DNA of 64,000 bases from Clostridia bacterium (GTDB lineage Bacteria; Bacillota; Clostridia; TANB77; UBA1234), in assembly GCA_017462965.1 (NCBI GenBank), contig JAFTQC010000040.1, forward strand, positions 1 to 64,000. Reading direction: 5' to 3'. The position numbers and the translations under genes are program-made. Positions 7,377 through 16,702 of the stretch are shown here, one piece after another (within the stretch, counting starts at the first letter, position 1; each line of letters begins with the position of its first letter). A model generated the notes under the pieces. It searched no databases. It saw nothing but the letters and a program-made list of their open reading frames with translations, and was not told the origin of the DNA.

Positions 7377-10300
7377 ATGTATCTAAAGAAAATTGAAATG
7401 CAAGGTTTTAAATCTTTTGCGGATAAAACAGTGTTGGAATTTGAGGATGGAATTACGGCTGTAATTGGACCGAATGGTAGTGGTAAAAGTAATATTTCTG
7501 ATGCAATTAGATGGGTTTTGGGTGAGCAAAGTGTAAAGACTCTTCGTGGAGCGAAGATGGAAGATGTTATTTTTGCTGGTACGGAAGCGAGAAAGTCCTT
7601 AGGATTTGCAGAAGTTGATATGACTATCGATAATTCTGATGGAAAGCTTCCGGTTGAATATTCGGAAGTTACGATTACCAGAAGAGTTTATAGAAGTGGT
7701 GAAAGCGAATTTTATATAAATAAAAATCAATGTAGGCTTAAAGATATTGTTGAATTGTTTATGGATACGGGTATTGGTCGTGATGGGTATTCGATAATTG
7801 GACAAGGTCGTATTGATGAAATTTTGAGCACGAAGTCTGAAGAAAGAAGAAATATTTTCGAAGAGGCTGCGGGTATTGTTAAGTATAGAAGCAGAAAAAA
7901 TGAAGCTGAAAAGAAGCTTGAGAATACAAGACAAAATTTGCTTAGAATAAATGATATTGTTACTGAAATTGAGAATCAATTGGGTCCTCTTGAAAATCAA
8001 GCTGAAAAGGCTAGAAAGTTTTTAGAAATTAGAGATAAATTAAGATATCTAGAAGTAGGTCTTTTGATTAGTAATATAAATAAGAATAAGCAAAAGCTTG
8101 AGGAAACTGCAAATCAAATTCAGGAAATTGTTGATCAAATTGAAGATGAAAATGAAAAAATTGAAAATTTTCAAAAACAAAAAGAAGAAATTAGAGCACA
8201 AGTTGAGGAAATTATTAATTTGATTGAAGCGGAACAAGCTAATGTTTATGAATTTCAAAATAATTTGGAAAAACAAAAAGCTGAAATTGGCGTTTTGAAA
8301 GAGCGTATTCAAAATAATACTGAAAAATATGAGCTTGGTGCAACTGAAATTCAGAGATTAAATGATAAAAAAGCTGAGCTTGAACAAGATAAAGAAGAAC
8401 GTAAAAATAGAAAAACTAGACTTTTTGAAGATAAAAAAAGATTTGAGGACGAGCTTAAGGAAAAAGAAGATGAACTTGCAAAATTATCTGAAAATTTTTC
8501 AAATGAACAAAAACAAGCTGAAGAGTTGAAAGCTAAAATCTTAAGCAATATGGATTTGAAATTTGAAAAAATGAGCGTGCTTACAGATATTTCAGCAAAT
8601 ATTGAAGCTAGTAATCGCAGAATAACTCAGATTGATAGTGAGGTTCGCGAAAATGTTCATGATTTAGATAAAGAGAGAATGGTTAAGGAAGATGCGAGTG
8701 TTCTTTTAAATGAAGTTACTTCAAAGAAAAATAAATTGTCTGAAAAGCTTCAAACACTTTCAAAAGACAGAGAAGAATGCGTTAAGAAAATTTCTGAATT
8801 TGAAGAAACTATTAAGAAAGCTGATGATATTTATAGAATTACAGAGTCTAGATATAAGTTCTTAGTGGAAACTGAGAATGAATTTGAAGGATATAATCGT
8901 GCGGTTAAAGAAGTTCTTGCTAAATGTCAAAAGGATGCGAACTTTGGGAAAAATATTTTTGGTGCTGTTGCAAACTTGATTGAAGTTCCTTCTAAATATG
9001 AAACTGCAATCGAAATGATTCTTGGGGCATCACTTCAAAATGTTGTTACAGAAAGAGAAGAGGATGCAAAAAGAGCAATCGAATTCTTAAAGACAAATAA
9101 TTTAGGAAGAGCATCGTTCTTACCAATTTCATCTGTTAAGTCTGGAAAGGTTACTCAAAATTTCAAAAATGATAAAGGCGTAATTGGTGTCGCGTGTGAC
9201 TTGATTTCTTATGATAAAAAGTATGAACCTATTGCTGAGAATCTACTTGGTAAAACAGTTGTTGTAGAAAATATGGAGAATGCAATTGAGCTTTCTAAAA
9301 AATATAAATATTCTTTTAGAGTTGTTACTTTAGATGGTGATGTTGTAAATCCTTCTGGACAAATGACTGGTGGTAGTGTTCAAAAGAAAACTACGAGTCT
9401 GCTTAGCCGTGGAAGAGAAATCAAAGAGCTTGAAGTTAAACTTAAAGAATTGAAAGCGCAAAAAGAAAGTGCAATTAAGGACTTAGAAAAATATAGAAAA
9501 GATTCGGAAAATACAATGAATGAATTTGCGGAAATTGAGAAGGAACTTCAAACTGTTGATGTTGATTATGCTCGTGAAGCACAAAAAATGAGTGAAATTG
9601 ATAATAACATTGAAAGAATCAAAAAGAAAATTGATTTGTTAAATGGTGAAAAAGAAAAAACAACTGAGGCGCTTACAACCGAAAAAGAAAATCAAAATGG
9701 ACTTAATACATTAATTGAAAATCTAGAAAAAGAAAATGTTGAACTTCAAACTAAGGTTAGTGAATTTACAAGTAAAAATGAAGAACAACAAAAAGTTATT
9801 GATGATTTAAATTCTGATATCGTTGATTTGAAAATTTCGGTTTCTTCATTTGATGAAAGTTCTGTTTCAATAGACGAAATGGTTGCGATGCTTGAACAAG
9901 AAATTAACAATTGTATTCAAAGTGTTGAAAACAAGACGAAAGAAAGAGAAAGTTTGCTTGCTGAAAATGAAAGTCTGGGAAATAAAATTGCTGAAATGCA
10001 AGGTGCTATAGACAATTCTGATGAGACAACGAAAGCAATTGAACAGAAAATTTCTGAACTTAAGTCTGATAGAGAGAATAAAAATAACGAGCTTTTGACA
10101 ATTGAAGAAAATATTACTAGTCAATTTAAAACTTTGGATATTTTGAAGGAGCAAAATACAAAGCTTGATTTTAAGAAGAGCAAGCTTGAACTTGATATTG
10201 AAGCTATTCAAAATAAAATGTGGGAAGATTATGAGACGACTCCAAATACTGCACAAAATTATGCTGAAGTTACTTCTTCTACTGCAAAAGATGTTGAAAA

Positions 10301-10913
10301 GTTGAAAACAGAAATGCGTGGTTTAGGAAATGTTAATATTAATGCGGTTGATGAGTATAAAACTTTGAAGGATAGATTTGATTTTCTTAATACTCAAAAG
10401 ACTGATTTGGAAGAGTCTGAGAAATCTCTTAATAAGATTATTGATGATATGACTAAACTTATGAAGATTCAATTTGCTGAGCAATTTAATTTGATTAATA
10501 AGAATTTTTCTGAAGTTTTTGCGGAACTTTTTGGTGGAGGAAAGGCTTTATTAAAGCTTGCCGATGAGAATAATATTCTAGAGTGCGGTATTGAAATTGA
10601 AGTTCAACCACCTGGAAAGAAGCTTCAAAACTTGATGCTTTTATCTGGTGGAGAAAGAGCGCTAACTGCAATTGCATTATTGTTTGCGATTTTAAAGCTT
10701 AATCCATCACCATTCTGTGTACTTGATGAGATTGAAGCGGCGCTTGATGATGTTAACGTTCATAGATACGCAGAGTATCTTAAAAAGTTTAGCGAAAAAA
10801 CGCAGTTCCTTATTATTACACATAGAAAAGGTACTATGGAGGCGGCAAACACGATGTATGGTGTAACGATGGAGGAGCACGGAATATCGAAATTATTATC
10901 GATAAGATTATAA
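7377..10913 (+). CDS. smc: Chromosome partition protein SMC
   Basis: A full-length 1178-residue SMC ATPase that folds and segregates the chromosome in the cytosol with ScpA/ScpB. It shows the N-terminal Walker A GPNGSGKSN (about residues 32-40), a first coiled coil, a hinge around residues 510-670 (NIFGAVANLIEV, GQMTGGSV), a second coiled coil, the signature LSGGERALTA near residue 1090 and Walker B CVLDEIEAALDD. ATG 7377 follows GGGGGAG. It precedes spoIIE; in many clostridia it precedes ftsY instead. Confidence 0.97.
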   Translation: MYLKKIEMQGFKSFADKTVLEFEDGITAVIGPNGSGKSNISDAIRWVLGEQSVKTLRGAKMEDVIFAGTEARKSLGFAEVDMTIDNSDGKLPVEYSEVTITRRVYRSGESEFYINKNQCRLKDIVELFMDTGIGRDGYSIIGQGRIDEILSTKSEERRNIFEEAAGIVKYRSRKNEAEKKLENTRQNLLRINDIVTEIENQLGPLENQAEKARKFLEIRDKLRYLEVGLLISNINKNKQKLEETANQIQEIVDQIEDENEKIENFQKQKEEIRAQVEEIINLIEAEQANVYEFQNNLEKQKAEIGVLKERIQNNTEKYELGATEIQRLNDKKAELEQDKEERKNRKTRLFEDKKRFEDELKEKEDELAKLSENFSNEQKQAEELKAKILSNMDLKFEKMSVLTDISANIEASNRRITQIDSEVRENVHDLDKERMVKEDASVLLNEVTSKKNKLSEKLQTLSKDREECVKKISEFEETIKKADDIYRITESRYKFLVETENEFEGYNRAVKEVLAKCQKDANFGKNIFGAVANLIEVPSKYETAIEMILGASLQNVVTEREEDAKRAIEFLKTNNLGRASFLPISSVKSGKVTQNFKNDKGVIGVACDLISYDKKYEPIAENLLGKTVVVENMENAIELSKKYKYSFRVVTLDGDVVNPSGQMTGGSVQKKTTSLLSRGREIKELEVKLKELKAQKESAIKDLEKYRKDSENTMNEFAEIEKELQTVDVDYAREAQKMSEIDNNIERIKKKIDLLNGEKEKTTEALTTEKENQNGLNTLIENLEKENVELQTKVSEFTSKNEEQQKVIDDLNSDIVDLKISVSSFDESSVSIDEMVAMLEQEINNCIQSVENKTKERESLLAENESLGNKIAEMQGAIDNSDETTKAIEQKISELKSDRENKNNELLTIEENITSQFKTLDILKEQNTKLDFKKSKLELDIEAIQNKMWEDYETTPNTAQNYAEVTSSTAKDVEKLKTEMRGLGNVNINAVDEYKTLKDRFDFLNTQKTDLEESEKSLNKIIDDMTKLMKIQFAEQFNLINKNFSEVFAELFGGGKALLKLADENNILECGIEIEVQPPGKKLQNLMLLSGGERALTAIALLFAILKLNPSPFCVLDEIEAALDDVNVHRYAEYLKKFSEKTQFLIITHRKGTMEAANTMYGVTMEEHGISKLLSIRL

Positions 10914-10946
10914 AAGCAGTTTTTAATGTAGTTTTTTGTAAAAAAC

Positions 10947-10969
10947 TTTTTCGAAAGATTAACTATAAT
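10947..10969 (+). promoter_or_regulatory. Possible Spo0A-linked promoter of spoIIE
   Basis: TTTTTCGAA (10947-10955) resembles a Spo0A box (TTTGTCGAA) with one mismatch, just upstream of a TATAAT at 10964-10969. spoIIE is under Spo0A-P in Bacillus, which makes the match plausible, but the word is short and AT-rich. Confidence 0.35.
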
Positions 10970-11000
10970 ACGACATTATATTTTTGAGCTTTTCATTATA

Positions 11001-13178
11001 ATGTTTAAAAAGTTTATGAAAAAGTTAAGAGGTGTAAGTGAAGTGTTTCAAGATTTAAAAAGTAAAATTAAATATGAAGATGCTCCAGAAGAAAGCGCTT
11101 TTTCTTTCATGGACAAGCTATTTTTTAGAGAGGTTTTTAGTAGTATAAAAAATGTGATTGTTTTGATAATTGGGTTGCTTGTGTCTTCTTGCAAAATGGC
11201 GTCTGGAGCAACGCCATTTGGTCTTGCAATTTTGGGTGCAACTAGTTTAATTAATATACCACTTATCATTCCTTTTCTTGCTATATCAGTGATTACAGGA
11301 TTGTTGCTTGGAAAGGTTGCGCTTTTAAAATTTGTAATATCAGGTCTTTTGTTTGTAGCGATTAAGGCGTTTATAAAAACAGAAAATACTAAAATAGGTA
11401 ATGCTGGCATTGTGATTTTTTCATGCATGATGTCGGAGATTGTTGGATTGTCGATAGAAGGCATGCTTCTTTATAATGCTTTGTTTGCCGTGTATAATTC
11501 GATTATGACTGGGGTGTTCTTTTTAATATTTTCTGAAGGCTTGCCGGTTATATATTCGTTTGATAAAGAAAGAGTTAATGCATCAGAATCTTTGATGTGC
11601 GCAGGAATTATTTTGGCGGTACTTGTGAGTAGCTTTGGAGATTTAGGTATTGCAGGAATTACTTTTAGAGGTGTTATGAGTATACTTGCTGTAATGCTTC
11701 TTGGTTGGAAATGTGGAGCTGCTGTTGGTGCAACGAGTGGTCTTTCGATTTCGTTAGTACTTGGAATTGTCGGATATGGAAGCGTTGCAACTGTTGCTAC
11801 ATATGCCTTTTGTGGGATGCTTTCTGGTATTCTTGCAAGGTATGGAAAAATTGGTGCTGTTATTGGTTTTGTAATTGGAAATATTGTACTTGTTTTCTTT
11901 GCTAATGGTTCAACGGAGGTTCTTATAAGTATTAAAGAAATTATTGTGGCGTCAGCTTTGCTATTTTTAATTCCTAAAAAACTAATAGTAGTAATTGATA
12001 ATTTGTTTGACTATAACCGTGTTTTAGCAGGAGAAGGCGTTGCTGGATACATTGAAGAAAATACGATTTATAAGCTTGGAGCGGTTTCTGATGTTATAAA
12101 TGATATGGCTGAAAATGTTTCGACGGCGAAAAATGTTGTTGCGACCACTGATGAAATTGGAAGTTTTATAAAGACGCTTAATGAAAATACTTGTAAGCGT
12201 TGCGAGAATTATAATAAGTGCTGGAAACAAAATTATCATAAAATGTATGAACAAACTTTTAATGCGATTGAAGTTTTGCAGGTTAGAGGCGAGATAGTGA
12301 GCGAGGATTTGCAAGATTCTATTTGCGAGAAAAAGGATTTATTTGCAGAGGGTTTGAATTTGAGCTATGAGATTTATAAGGTTAATAAGGATTGGCAAGA
12401 AAAGGTTAAGGAGCAACGAATTCAAATGGCTATGCAGCTTAAAGAGGTTTCAAAAGAACTTAATAAGGTGAAAGAAAACATTTCAAATTGTATTACTGTT
12501 GTCGAAGAAGATGAGGCAACTGTAAATGAACCATATACTTTAGAGCTTGGTATTGCTAGAACTAAGAAGTACAATAGTACGATTTCGGGTGATAGCAACA
12601 CGATTATTAAACTTAAAGATGGTAAAATTTTAGTAGCGATAAGTGACGGCATGGGTTCTGGAGATGTTGCTGCTAGAAATAGTAAAAAAGTAGTTTTGAA
12701 TTTGGAAAAACTTCTTAATACTGGGTTTGAAGAGGATAGAGCTGTTAAGTTAATTAATTCATACATGTTAGTTGGAAAAGAACCGGACAATTTTGCAACA
12801 ATTGATGCAATGGTTTTTGATCCACTAGTTGGTCTTACAGAGTTTATAAAAATAGGAGCATGTCCAACGTTTATCTGCAATAAAAATGGTAATGTTTGCA
12901 CGATAGATTCAAATAGTTTGCCGGTGGGATTGGTTGGAGACATTGAGATTGAGACAAAGACGAAGTTGCTTAAACGTGGAGATTTATTAGTAATGGTGAC
13001 AGACGGCATTCTAGATGCAAACTTTGATAAAAAAGATCAAGCAATTGTAGATTTGCTTAAAGCTGTGAAAACAACAAGTGCACAGCGCTTAGCTGATATA
13101 ATGCTACAAGAATCAATCGATTGCAATTTCGGAATGCCAAAAGATGATATGACAGTAATAGTAGCGAGAGTGCAGTAA
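11001..13178 (+). CDS. spoIIE: Stage II sporulation protein E, membrane PP2C phosphatase
   Basis: A 725-residue protein that dephosphorylates SpoIIAA to activate sigma-F in the forespore. The N-terminal half is a multi-pass membrane region with about ten hydrophobic segments (about residues 50-345), followed by a linker with a CKRCENYNKCWKQ cysteine cluster and a C-terminal PP2C domain (about 510-725) with ISDGMGSGDVAA, TIDAMVFD, MVTDGILDA and MPKDDMTVIVAR. The ATG at 11001 has no obvious ribosome binding site; a GTG at 11043 follows AGAGG and is an alternative start. Confidence 0.94.
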   Translation: MFKKFMKKLRGVSEVFQDLKSKIKYEDAPEESAFSFMDKLFFREVFSSIKNVIVLIIGLLVSSCKMASGATPFGLAILGATSLINIPLIIPFLAISVITGLLLGKVALLKFVISGLLFVAIKAFIKTENTKIGNAGIVIFSCMMSEIVGLSIEGMLLYNALFAVYNSIMTGVFFLIFSEGLPVIYSFDKERVNASESLMCAGIILAVLVSSFGDLGIAGITFRGVMSILAVMLLGWKCGAAVGATSGLSISLVLGIVGYGSVATVATYAFCGMLSGILARYGKIGAVIGFVIGNIVLVFFANGSTEVLISIKEIIVASALLFLIPKKLIVVIDNLFDYNRVLAGEGVAGYIEENTIYKLGAVSDVINDMAENVSTAKNVVATTDEIGSFIKTLNENTCKRCENYNKCWKQNYHKMYEQTFNAIEVLQVRGEIVSEDLQDSICEKKDLFAEGLNLSYEIYKVNKDWQEKVKEQRIQMAMQLKEVSKELNKVKENISNCITVVEEDEATVNEPYTLELGIARTKKYNSTISGDSNTIIKLKDGKILVAISDGMGSGDVAARNSKKVVLNLEKLLNTGFEEDRAVKLINSYMLVGKEPDNFATIDAMVFDPLVGLTEFIKIGACPTFICNKNGNVCTIDSNSLPVGLVGDIEIETKTKLLKRGDLLVMVTDGILDANFDKKDQAIVDLLKAVKTTSAQRLADIMLQESIDCNFGMPKDDMTVIVARVQ

Positions 13179-13189
13179 AAGACGAGGCG

Positions 13190-13396
13190 CATTTTTGGAA
13201 ATTGGGACGGTTCCTTTTTCCAAGTTTCTAATAATCGACAACAAAAAAGTATTGTTTTTAAGCCTCGGACAACTCATTATTCATTGCAAACACGATGCAA
13301 TGAAAATGAGAACTCGGCGACAAAAAACAATACTTTTTTTGTTGTCTAAAATATGTTGCATTTTTGGAAAAAGGAACCGTCCCAATTTCCAAAAAG
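13190..13396. repeat. Composite element 1: family-B inverted ends around the structured module
   Basis: Family-B palindromes (core TTGGGACGGTTCC) lie at 13190-13225 and, inverted, at 13361-13395. Between them a module has an outer 23-bp stem (13237-13259 with 13323-13346), inner stems CTCAT/ATGAG and CATTGCA/TGCAATG (13282-13288 with 13296-13302) and a CCTCGG/CTCGGC internal loop. The module is repeated almost identically at 55.15 kb. Open frames inside it are by-products. Confidence 0.85.
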
Positions 13397-13420
13397 TTAC
13401 TAAAGAAAAGGAGTATAGAT

Positions 13421-14251
13421 ATGTCAAATGGAACAATGAATTTTATTAGTAATTCGGATCTTGAGAAATATCTTAAAATGAGAAAAGATGCACATACGGA
13501 AGAAGAAATGAAAAAAATAATGGGAAGAATATATGGTTATATAGCTGAGTATTCGAAGCTTATTCATGCGTTCAGGTATACTATTCCTCCGATTGTAAAT
13601 GAGGATGGAACAAAATCGTTGCATCCTGATGCGATGGTGCAACTTGCACTTATATATTCTGATACAGAGGAAGCTTATTTGCCTGTGTATACAAGTGAAG
13701 AAGAGTCTAAAAATAGAGGAAACGTAAATGAGTTCCCGGAACTTTCGCAGTTATCAATTGAGGGCTTTTACGATATTGTGTTTAGCGAAAATTCGATTTT
13801 GCAAGGGATTGTAATTAATCCTTATACGGATAATTTGGTGCTTAGTAGATCTAAAATTGAGAATATGATGGCGATTAAAAGTAAGCGTATAATTGAGAAG
13901 CATCACATACTTGAACCTGATTTGAAAATTCCTAAAGTGGCTGCTTTTCCAAAGAATGCAATGAAAGAAGCTATATATTTTGCAAGAAAAAGAGCTGAGA
14001 TAGAGGCACTTTGGATTTTTGAAAAGCAATATCGTGACAAGACGGATAATACGGAGCATGTTGCGACTTTGATTGTAGTCCAGGATTCGCTTAATGGAGA
14101 CGATAGAGAAAATTTATATAATGATTTAAAATCGGTGATTAATGCATCGGGAGTATCTTTAGAGTTTCATGTTGAAGCTCTAGAAATGCAAAGAGAAGAT
14201 TTTGTTAGAAAAGATGGAGTTTATCCTTTCTATCAAAAAGTTAATGTTTAA
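13421..14251 (+). CDS. SseB-family protein
   Basis: A 276-residue soluble protein with an N-terminal SseB-like domain (DGTKSLHPDAMVQLALIYSDTEEAYLPVYTS, ELSQLSIEGFYDIV, GIVINPYTDNLVL shortened pattern) and a C-terminal domain resembling SseB_C. The family was named from enhanced serine sensitivity in E. coli and has no settled biochemical role. ATG 13421 follows AAAAGGAG with 8 bases of spacing. An in-frame extension to 13364 is coded by the adjoining palindromic repeat and is not genuine. Confidence 0.8.
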   Translation: MSNGTMNFISNSDLEKYLKMRKDAHTEEEMKKIMGRIYGYIAEYSKLIHAFRYTIPPIVNEDGTKSLHPDAMVQLALIYSDTEEAYLPVYTSEEESKNRGNVNEFPELSQLSIEGFYDIVFSENSILQGIVINPYTDNLVLSRSKIENMMAIKSKRIIEKHHILEPDLKIPKVAAFPKNAMKEAIYFARKRAEIEALWIFEKQYRDKTDNTEHVATLIVVQDSLNGDDRENLYNDLKSVINASGVSLEFHVEALEMQREDFVRKDGVYPFYQKVNV

Positions 14252-14260
14252 GATAAAGTA

Positions 14261-14292
14261 AAAACCTAGTCTATTGGAAGGCTAGGTTTTTT
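14261..14292 (+). terminator. Terminator of the SseB-family gene
   Basis: A 9-bp stem AAAACCTAG/CTAGGTTTT (14261-14269 with 14282-14290) plus T run. Confidence 0.85.
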
Positions 14293-14301
14293 GTTAAAAA
14301 G

Positions 14302-14337
14302 AAAAATCTCAGTAATTTTGTGATTACTGAGATTTTA
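14302..14337 (-). terminator. Terminator of tRNA-Arg
   Basis: A 14-bp stem (about 14303-14316 with 14323-14336) with a T-rich tract on the minus strand, 10 bases after the tRNA 3' end. Confidence 0.85.
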
Positions 14338-14346
14338 TATTGTAGA

Positions 14347-14423
<77 letters not shown>

Positions 14424-14441
14424 ATGCTTACAACACTTAGT

Positions 14442-14470
14442 ATATTAGCACAGTGAAAAAAGATTGTCAA
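14442..14470 (-). promoter_or_regulatory. Promoter of tRNA-Arg
   Basis: TTGACA (14465-14470) and TAATAT (14442-14447) on the minus strand are separated by 17 bases, 18 bases before the tRNA. Confidence 0.8.
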
Positions 14471-14614
14471 CTGAAAATTTAAATTATATTGATTTGTTTT
14501 TTATAGTTCGTGTAAAAATGACAGTTTTTGCTAAAATTTTATAGATTTGGTTTATAAATACCGAATTGTAATGATAGTATGAAGATATAATTAATAAAGA
14601 GTGGGAATTTACCA

Positions 14615-15099
14615 ATGAGAAGTAAAGAAATTAAATAAGCAGTAGCTGAAACTATCTGCGAAAACAAGATGGCACTTTTTGTACCAGTGTTTATACTCAC
14701 ACTACTTGGGACTTTGTCAGAAGTATTTGCAATATTAGCATTAGTATGTTTTATAATATTGCCACCACTTAGTTATGGTGCAACGAGTGTATTTATAAGA
14801 AAAAGAAACGGTGAAGATGTTCAACCTTTTGACTTGTTTAACGATGGATTTTCAAATTTTGGAAGAGCGTGGAAAGTTTCACTTCGTTTGTTTTTAAAAT
14901 ATTTAGTTCCAGTTGTTATTCTTGCATTTGCGCTTATAGCACCACTTGTGGTTGAAATGTCAACAACAATGGCTGCACCTAGCATTGATATGTCGCTTAT
15001 GCCTTCATATTCTGGTGCTACAGTGATGAATACTATGGTTTCATCAATTGTTTCAATGATAGCATTAGTTGCATATGTTATAAGTTTTATAATACTTTT
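14615..15099 (+). pseudogene. Broken membrane-protein gene (DUF975-like)
   Basis: An ATG at 14615 opens a frame that hits TAA at codon 8 (14636-14638) and then continues in the same frame for about 150 residues of a multi-pass membrane protein. It contains a LSYGATSVFIRKRNGED segment and three hydrophobic stretches typical of DUF975-like proteins. The frame then runs into a family-A palindrome at 15100, where the last residues are coded by repeat DNA, and no continuation is seen beyond the composite element. Either the stop or the truncation would suffice to inactivate it. The family call is tentative. Confidence 0.65.
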
Positions 15100-15330
15100 C
15101 ATCAAGAGGGACAGCCCTTTTTGAGAAATTGATATCGATTCTTGTGATAAATAAAGTATTGTTTTTAAGCCAAAAACAACTTATTTTTCATTGTACACAT
15201 GATACAATGAAGAGAAGAACTGGGTGGTAAAGAACAATACTTTTTTATTGCTAAAAATGAAATGAAATATGCTGAAAAATCAGCATTTCTTGTTAAATAA
15301 TTTTTATCAAAAAGGGGCGTCTCTCTTGCT
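15100..15330. repeat. Composite element 2: family-A ends around the structured module
   Basis: A family-A palindrome (15100-15126) and an inverted copy (15302-15330) bracket a module with the same plan as 13190-13396. It has AGTATTGTTTTTAAGCC on the left (15155-15171), AACAATACTTTTTT on the right, and an inner stem CATTGTA/TACAATG (15189-15195 with 15203-15209). Compared with the other copies, the C-G pair in that stem is a T-A pair, and the outer stem sequence also differs while remaining paired. A small GCTGA/TCAGC hairpin (about 15265-15290) lies on the right. Confidence 0.8.
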
Positions 15331-15391
15331 CACAAAAATTAAATATATGCATATTTTATATTATACCAATGAAATAGGAGGTAATATGCAT

Positions 15392-15673
15392 ATGAGAAAT
15401 AGGTATAATAATAGACGTTCGCACGGATGCAATTGTCGCAACTGTCAAAATAGATGCAGAGCAATGGAGTTTATGCCAAGTAATCCGATGCTTGCGAATG
15501 CTTATGTTCCATTTCAAGAAGCGGATGAATTATTTTGTCCACTTGAAGCATTGGAGAATGGAACTGCTTTCCCTGAACTTGTTTCACCATATTGTAAGAA
15601 TCAATCGCAAGAAGTGATTGAGTATTTAAGGAAAACTAGAACTTGTGAGGAGGTTGATTCAAATGAATTGTAA
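15392..15673 (+). CDS. cotJA: Spore coat-associated protein CotJA
   Basis: A 93-residue protein with a Cys-rich, Arg-rich start (CNCRNCQNRC) and the CotJA pattern NAYVPFQ...LEALENGTAFPELVSPY. CotJA is made in the mother cell and becomes part of the spore inner coat with CotJC. Two ATGs are possible; 15392 is chosen because AGGAGGT (15376-15382) is 9 bases away, while 15386 is only 3 bases away. First gene of cotJABC; sigma-E control is expected from other species, but I do not see a convincing promoter. Confidence 0.88.
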   Translation: MRNRYNNRRSHGCNCRNCQNRCRAMEFMPSNPMLANAYVPFQEADELFCPLEALENGTAFPELVSPYCKNQSQEVIEYLRKTRTCEEVDSNEL

Positions 15674-15914
15674 GGAAGAAAAACTTAAAGAGCTTATGGC
15701 TCTTGACTTTAAATTGTATGATATGCAATTGTATTTGAACACACATCCTTATGATGTCGATATGATTGAGAGTTATGAGGAGTTTGCTGAAGAAGCTGAA
15801 GCTGCCAGAAAGAAATATGAAGATGAATATGGTCCACTTAAGGCTATAAATGGTGCTAAAGATTGTGAGTGGAAGTGGATTAATAATCCATGGCCATGGG
15901 AAAGAGGGGTGTAA
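15663..15914 (+). CDS. cotJB: Spore coat protein CotJB
   Basis: An 83-residue protein with the CotJB pattern: LKELMALDFKLYDMQLYL, then HPYD and a C-terminal YGPL...WINNPWPWE. It acts with CotJA and CotJC in the spore coat. ATG 15663 overlaps the cotJA end by 11 bases and has GAGGAGG upstream within cotJA. This overlap indicates translational coupling. Confidence 0.92.
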   Translation: MNCKEEKLKELMALDFKLYDMQLYLNTHPYDVDMIESYEEFAEEAEAARKKYEDEYGPLKAINGAKDCEWKWINNPWPWERGV

Positions 15915-15917
15915 GCT

Positions 15918-16592
15918 ATGTGGGGATATGATAAAAAATTACAATACCCAATAAACATTAAGAATAGAAATCCGCAAATGGCTAAGTTCATCATCAGCCA
16001 GTACGGCGGTCCCGATGGAGAATTGGCGGCTTCTCTTAGATATTTAAGTCAAAGATTTAGCATGCCAACTGAGATTGCTAAAGCAACTTTGAATGATATA
16101 GGTACAGAGGAACTTGGACATTTAGAAATGGTTGGAACGCTTGTAAGCCAGCTTACAAAAGGTGCTTCGGCTGAAGAAATGAAGAAGGCAGGACTTGGCG
16201 ATTATTACACTGATCATGGAGTATCTGTATATCCGCAAAGTGCTGCAGGTAATCCGTTTACAGCATCATATATTGGTGTAAAAGGTGATCCACTAACTGA
16301 TCTTTATGAAGATTTGGCAGCAGAACAAAAAGCTCGTTCGACTTACGAATATTTGATTGATTTGTCGGATGATCCTGATGTGACAAATGTATTAAAATTC
16401 TTGAGAGAACGTGAAATTGTTCATTTTCAGCGCTTTGGCGAGGCACTTCGAACAGTGCAAGAAAAATTAGCGCAAAAGAAATTCTATATGAATAACGGAA
16501 TGAATAATCTAAACTCTAATACAAATGTGCATTTTTGTAATTTGAATGAGAGGATTATTGAAAATAATAATGATTGCGGTTGTGACAGATAA
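15918..16592 (+). CDS. cotJC: Spore coat protein CotJC, manganese-catalase family
   Basis: A 224-residue member of the Mn-catalase (ferritin-like) family. It starts WGYDKKLQYP and contains the metal-ligand helices (TEELGHLEMV near residue 70 and REREIVHFQRFGEAL near residue 168) plus GDPLTDLYEDLAAEQKAR. The C terminus is extended by an Asn-rich tail ending in NDCGCDR; the Cys residues may allow cross-linking in the coat. ATG 15918 is 4 bases after the cotJB stop, so the three genes form one operon. Confidence 0.94.
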   Translation: MWGYDKKLQYPINIKNRNPQMAKFIISQYGGPDGELAASLRYLSQRFSMPTEIAKATLNDIGTEELGHLEMVGTLVSQLTKGASAEEMKKAGLGDYYTDHGVSVYPQSAAGNPFTASYIGVKGDPLTDLYEDLAAEQKARSTYEYLIDLSDDPDVTNVLKFLREREIVHFQRFGEALRTVQEKLAQKKFYMNNGMNNLNSNTNVHFCNLNERIIENNNDCGCDR

Positions 16593-16631
16593 TTGGAAAT
16601 TAAGACAGAAAGTTTTGAGTAATTTTAAATA

Positions 16632-16694
16632 GAAAAGGGGACGCTCCTTTTTGATAAAATTTTTATCAAGAGGGACGCCCCTTTTTGATAAAAA
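16632..16694. repeat. Two direct family-A palindromes
   Basis: Units at 16632-16658 and 16661-16694 (core GGGGACGCTCC and GAGGGACGCCCC, ends TTGATAA). They lie between the convergent cotJC and unknown membrane gene and could act as the terminators of both. Confidence 0.8.
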
Positions 16695-16702
16695 TTTTAA
16701 GA

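Noticed and set aside
14636-14638. Recoded TAA stop in the membrane-protein frame
   Set aside because: TAA ends many intact genes here (for example feoA and tsaE neighbours), and the same frame is also truncated downstream, so a pseudogene is simpler.
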